Below, in pieces: positions 59,218-64,000 of a DNA stretch of 64,000 bases. This stretch comes from Cenococcum geophilum 1.58 (Eukaryota > Ascomycota > Dothideomycetes > Gloniales > Gloniaceae): the NCBI GenBank assembly GCA_001692895.1, contig KV748187.1, positions 2,057,715-2,121,714 on the forward strand. Direction: 5' to 3'. The notes beneath the pieces were generated by a model. It was given only the letters and a program-made list of their open reading frames with translations, was not told where the DNA came from and ran no database searches. Positions within the stretch are counted from its first letter, which is position 1; each line of letters opens with the position of its first letter. The position numbers were made by a program, and so were the translations under genes.

Positions 59218-60899
59218 TCCCGCCGACAAACCCTCGCGAAGCGCTCGCCCGCCTCCTTAACACCTCCTATACTAATATCGCCTAGGTAATTAGGAATAGT
59301 CCCGAATACCTAAAGGACCTTAATATAGCAGGAACCTTTTAGCAACTCTCTATATATGTAGCTTTCTTAACTAGTATTAAGAGCGGCCTCTAAGCCGTCT
59401 ATAGTAAAGGCTAAGCTATAAAGTCCTAACTTGAAAAAGCCCAATATAGAATTAACTCCCTTAAGATACTTAAACTATATGTTAAACAATACGAACAGCA
59501 AGCCCTTGTATACACCGAGACTATACAAAACTTAAGCTTTTAGATTACTATACTTACTAAGACCATTGCCGACAAGAACCCTACTACTAGCTCCCCTCTT
59601 TTAACTAAGCCCCGTAGAAAAAAGCGTAAAGTAAAAGATCTAACCCTATTTAATAGCAAGGGATCACTAATTAAAAAGTAAGAAAATTTTAAAATATAGG
59701 AAATAAAAATCTAGGGCGTTTTCTGAAGGGATATAAAGTGCTTTAAAACCCTAATAGACAAAATCCTCTATATATCAGATATGCTAATAGATAAGACTTA
59801 TAAATATGTTAAATATGGCCTTAATACGCTATATATATACCTAAACAACCTAAGTAAATAGACCTTTTCTAACCGAAAGTCTATGTTTATATATATAAGA
59901 GGACACTATAAGACTATAGATATAACCCAAGCGGCTAAAAATAAGTTGGATACCTTAAGCTAAGGTAAGCGTAACTACTGGTCCTAGAAAGCAGAGCTTA
60001 ATAAGTTAATAATTAAAGCAAACAAGACTAAGGAATAAAAAGTAGATTTGCTTAAGAAGAATATTTCCTCTAAAATAAAGGACCTGGCCTTTACCCTTAG
60101 CTATAAGATCGGCGATGCTAACTATAAGGGCTAGAGTAAGCAGATAGATGTGTTCGCTTATAACCTATAGAACTATGCCTACTATACTAAGTTAAATACC
60201 GCTAAGCTAAGTGCCGCTAGCGGCTATTAACCCGTATTACTGTAGAATAACCTAATAGACCTAGACGCCGTTAAGTTTGGCAGTAGTAGTAATAGCCTCC
60301 CTAATAACGTCTAAAGACATTGTATAAATAATAGACTCTATATAGCGTGTGGTTAACCTAGCTACTAGAAAGATACTTATAACCCCTAGTAAAACCTAAA
60401 TCCCCTTCTAATGCTACTACGCTAACCCCCCCCTAGCTACGGTAGATTCTTTAATAGAGGGGATAGTAATTAAGGCGGTAACCACGGATGAGGACGTAGG
60501 TTTAGATATAGAAACCCGCCCCTGCGATTCCCTTTCCTAATATAGCCCTAGCTAATAGTCCCGTATATAAACTATAGATAAGTACTCCGTATTACTACCA
60601 ACCGCGAAACCGGCTATATTATTGGCGAAGTACCCCCTAGCATATATACACCGTTAGAGACTAATATATTAGGATATACTAGCTAAGACCATAGCTACTA
60701 GCTAAGCCCTATAACGCAGCTATTAAAAGGCTAACTTTTAAACTAAGTTGCCTTTAAGGGTTAAAACCATACGGGAAGGAGGATAAAAGGATTAGATTTA
60801 TACTACTAGATTAGTTAGACCTTATTCTAAACTAGCTATTATTTAATCTTAGAATAGTAAATAATAATAGAAATTCTATCCTTATTTAGACTTACCTCT

Positions 60900-62080
60900 C
60901 CTTATTATATAACTTACTCCTAAAAGTTCTTATTAAAATAGTAAGCCTTATTAATAGTGGTAGTATAGTACTAGCGTTTGTAGACGAAGACTCGCTTATA
61001 AAGAAGCACAATATTATAATAAAAAGACTTTTAGTCCTAAAACCACTCCACCTTGCCGACGGACTCCGATTTAGCTTTATTACCTATTACTTTATAGTAA
61101 AAATGACAATCGGCTACTATATAGAATTTATGCTTTTCTATGTTATAAAGTTATTACCCTTAACACTAGTAATTCTTAGAATACCCTGGCTTAAAAAGTA
61201 TAACCTAAGCATAAACTTCCTCGTTCTAGGGCTTAAGTTTAACTCTAATTACTATGCCTATAACTGTCTTTTATAGCATATCCCTAATTATAACCGAGTA
61301 GCACTATATGGACGTATTGCACGGCTAATGCTTAGATACTGTTAGCTAATAGTAGAAGAGGTACCTAATACTAGTAAGCTAATATACATAGTAAACAAAA
61401 CAGAGATTCTAGAAGACTGGACTACCGCCCTACCCCTAAGAAATATCGCCCCGCCCCTAAAAATATAAACACCGCTAGAATTATAAGTCCCCTATATACA
61501 CCCGCTTAACCTAGGCCAGCTAATAAAATACCTAACTCTAAGTTATTTACTATACGTATATACGACCGCGCGTATAACAGCTAAAGGCATTATAGCTAAA
61601 ACTAAAACTAGAGCAATTAAGACCTCCCCCCTATAACGCCCAACCTTATATCTATCTCCCGCGCATACCGTATAGGGCCGCCGCCGCGTTTCCGCCCCCT
61701 AAGGCTAACTAAGCCGCGCTAGCCTAGCTATAGCACTAGAGAACCAAACACGCCCTAAACTAGACGACATTAGATATACTTATGCCATTAATTTTACCCA
61801 GTTTTATAAATAAAAAGGCGTAAAGGTAATAAGGATCTATATGGCGGAGTTAGTAGAACTAGTTAAATAAGAAGAACACTAATAGCTGCTAGAAGAGCTG
61901 CCTATAGGCCTAATAGAAGTACCAAACTTATTAGAAAAGTCTTTCCGCTAGCTAGTGGAGGGCGTCTATATAATAAAAGAAGCCCATAAAGCGCTACCCC
62001 CTTATTTTTATAATTTTCTTAAGATAAACCTAAAAACTAAGCCTAAGTCTCTACGCCGGAAGATAGTTAATACTAATATT
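60900..62080 (+). pseudogene. Element H protease and linker (broken)
   Basis: SLINSGSIVLAFVDEDSLIK at about 60943-61005 fits the LIDSGCTGxAFID protease box with Asp changed to Asn. LVILRIPWLKKYNLSIN at about 61165-61215 fits the (V)LGMPWLxxxNPxID box. The linker to RT is long and degenerate (VYIIKEAHKALPPYFY near 61965). Confidence 0.82.
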
Positions 62081-62149
62081 AAAAAAATTCCTAAAAGGCA
62101 AACTAGGATTAACCTATAAAGACATTTTATAACGCTTACTAAAGGAGTT

Positions 62150-63000
62150 CCGCGAATATATTAAGCACTTTCTCCCTAAAAACGTAGATAAGCTGCCCCC
62201 TTACTAACTATAGGACTATAAAATCGAGATTATCCCCGGAAACCAGGCCCCGTACTATAAAAATAGACCACTCTTACCTACTAAACTTAGGTGTATAAAA
62301 AAGTGGATTAATAAGATGCTAGATAAGGGTTTTATCTATAAATCGACCTCACTAGCTACCGTACTACTCCTCCTCGCTACTAAGCCTAGTGGCGGTATAT
62401 GAATCTGCTATAACTACTAAGGCCTAAACATAGTCACTATTAAGAATTGGTACCCATTACTACTAATCTATAAGATACTTAACGCACTTTATAGTGCTAA
62501 GTACTTTACTAAACTTAATATAATTGCTGCGTTTAACCGAATCTGGATTATGGAGGGCTATAAGTAGCTTATAGCATTTATTACCTAGTTTAGACTCTAT
62601 AAGATGCTAGTTATACTATTTAGCCTTTATAACGCACCCGCTACGTTCTAAAACTATATTAATTATATCTTATATAACGCCCTTAACGACTACTATACTA
62701 CCTACCTTAACGACGTTCTTATCTTTTCTAAAATATATACCGAGCATACTAAATATATAAATGAAGTTATCCGAAGACTCGGTAATGCTAGACTTTAGAT
62801 TAATATTAATAAGTCTAAGTTTTACTCTACTAAAACGAAATACCTCGGCTTAATTATCTTAATTAATAGCATAACTATAGACCCTAAAAAGGTATAGGCC
62901 TTATAGGAATAGAAGGACCCGATATTAATTAAAGAACTATAACAATTTCTTAGCTTTGCGAACTTCTACCAACGATTTATCTAAGGCTACTTTATTATCG
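62150..63000 (+). pseudogene. Element H reverse transcriptase (broken)
   Basis: KWINKMLDKGFIYKSTSLA, TKPSGGI*ICYNY*GLN, YFTKLNIIAAFNRIWI, FRLYKMLVILFSLYNAPATF and TYLNDVLIFS at about 62700-62730, where YLDD reads YLND. Then LGLII and FANFYQRFI. Several residues of the DxxxAF box are changed (KLNIIAAF for KLDIIAAF). Confidence 0.87.
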
Positions 63001-63079
63001 CCATACCTATAACAAAACTCCTAAAGAAGGATATTAGATGGCTATGGGGACTAGAATAAGCTAAATCGTTTAAGGCCCT

Positions 63080-63560
63080 TAAGGGAGCCTTTACCTTAGC
63101 ACTAGTACTAGCATACTATAACTACACGAAAAAGACAATGGTAGAGATAGACGCATTAAATTAGGCTTTTAGTGGAGTCCTTTCCTAGTATAATAACGAC
63201 GGTAAATTAAGACCGGTTGTATTCTTCTCTGTAAAGCACTCTACGCTAAAGTATAACTACGAGATCTACAACAAAGAACTCTTAGCTATTATTAAGGCTT
63301 TAAAGAAATAGCGTCCTAAGCTATAAGGGACTAAGGAGCCGTTTAAAATTATTACCGACTATAAGAACCTATAGATATTTATAACTACTAAGCAGCTAAA
63401 TTAACGCTAAGTCTAGTAGGCAGAGTTTCTTTTATAGTTTAACTTTATAATTATATATAGACCTAGCAGTAAAGCCATACTCCCTAATGCCCTAAGCTGG
63501 CTACCAGGAATTAGGCCTAAGGACGCCAATAATAAACGCCTCCGCCACTAAGCCTAAGTC
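63080..63560 (+). pseudogene. Element H RNase H (broken)
   Basis: VEIDALN*AFSGVLS*YNND (the ETDASDxAxGxVLSQ box with Asp kept at the first position), [20 protein letters not shown] (the FxSxKLxPAExNYxxxxKELL box), and IITDYKNLQIF (TDHKNL with His now Tyr), ILPNALSWLPG-like end. Confidence 0.85.
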
Positions 63561-63589
63561 ATTATACCGCCCTAGAAAATTAACCCTAT

Positions 63590-64000
63590 AATCTTAGAAG
63601 AATTACTACATAAGTCCCGTAACTTTAACGATGCGGAGTTTATAGCCGCTCTAGACCCCAAAATAGCCGAAAAGTCACTAAATAAGTTAATTTAGTTAGG
63701 ATACTAGGAGAACAAACTCGCAAAAGATATAGTAGCGGCCCTATATAATTAGAAAGCTCGCCGTTAGCTAAAGAAGATTAGGAAATTACTTTATTGCGAT
63801 AAGTTAGAATATAGTATTGTTAGCGGACAGATCTACTTCCGCTAACGTCTCTTTGTCCCTAACGCCCTAGACCTCCGCCTAGAAGTTATTTATTGCTTTT
63901 ATAGTAGCGGCCCCGCTAGCTACCCTAGCCGGGTTAAGACCCTTAACCTCTTAAACTAAATATACTAGTGGCTAGGAATCTCCTAATTTATAGCTACCTT
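63590..64000 (+). pseudogene. Element H integrase start, cut by window edge
   Basis: LEVIYCFYSSGPASYPSRVK at about 63875-63935 matches the zinc domain of Ty3-type integrase (HAHHDSPxAGHPGRxKT) with His residues now Tyr. The catalytic core and 3' LTR lie beyond base 64000. Confidence 0.75.

Larger units (their letters stand above)
57688..60620 (+). pseudogene. Element H gag, interrupted by element F (broken)
   Basis: ATG 57688 starts MGDHNIDDVP. After excision of F and one TCCCG copy it continues PTNPREALARLLNTSYTNIA from 59223. A zinc knuckle at about 60337-60384 reads LYIACG*PSY*KDTYN, which is C-x2-C-x4-H-x4-C with two Cys and the His now Tyr. KPRRKKRKVKDL near 59620 is a basic stretch. 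Stops replace Gln codons. Confidence 0.82.

Noticed and set aside
1..64000. CRISPR array or bacterial operon
   Set aside because: Tandem repeats lack unique spacers of constant size, and all coding remnants are eukaryotic retroelements.

Overview
This window reads as a transposon graveyard of a filamentous ascomycete (Pezizomycotina) shaped by repeat-induced point mutation (RIP). CA and TG dinucleotides are strongly depleted and TA is abundant: in 24061-24240 I count one CA and two TG. Reading frames are full of TAA/TAG exactly where related proteins have Gln or Trp, and catalytic Asp, Cys and His codons have become Asn and Tyr. I found no intact host gene, tRNA, rRNA or CRISPR array. The recognisable coding sequence is degenerate retrotransposon sequence.

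Layout. 1-1106: a tandem-repeat region with a 12-bp array. 1107-1337: a probable LTR. 1338-2830: unassigned degenerate sequence. About 3050-8160: a minus-strand non-LTR (LINE, Tad-like) element with endonuclease and reverse transcriptase. 8160-11600: unassigned degenerate sequence with tandem repeats. From about 11610 to beyond the right edge lies one nested set of LTR elements. The outermost is a plus-strand Ty3/gypsy chromovirus (element C). It is split by element A (12612-20640, minus, same family), element D (21403-31005, plus, another chromovirus family), element E (32679-43612, a non-autonomous LTR element that itself holds element B, 32774-40810, minus, same family as A) and element G (from 44801). 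G is split by the minus-strand gypsy element I (from 45424). I is split by the Ty1/copia element J (48940-55268) and by the gypsy element H (57280 to the right edge). H is split by the little-mutated element F (57717-59217). Exact or RIP-altered 5-bp target duplications support A, B, D, E, F and J.

The most interesting signal is a second, antisense coding frame in the chromoviruses. In A, B and C, between the pol chromodomain and the 3' LTR and on the strand opposite to gag-pol, there is a conserved frame with a C-x2-C-x6-C-x13-C-x2-C pattern followed by a basic, coiled-coil-like segment (KVYKKVRFKEQKLIEQGL in A). The Cys codons are intact in A and mostly changed to Tyr in B and C, as RIP would do. 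D has a weaker counterpart at the same relative place. This is the layout of a Zn-cluster plus coiled-coil regulator, read inward from the 3' LTR.

Other notable items are a 1931-bp tandem duplication inside D with no difference seen between copies, the RIP-sparse element F with inverted LTR-like ends, five ACGCGT boxes in the copia LTR, a candidate 151-bp MITE with TA duplications, and the loss of at least one catalytic Asp in every reverse transcriptase in the window.
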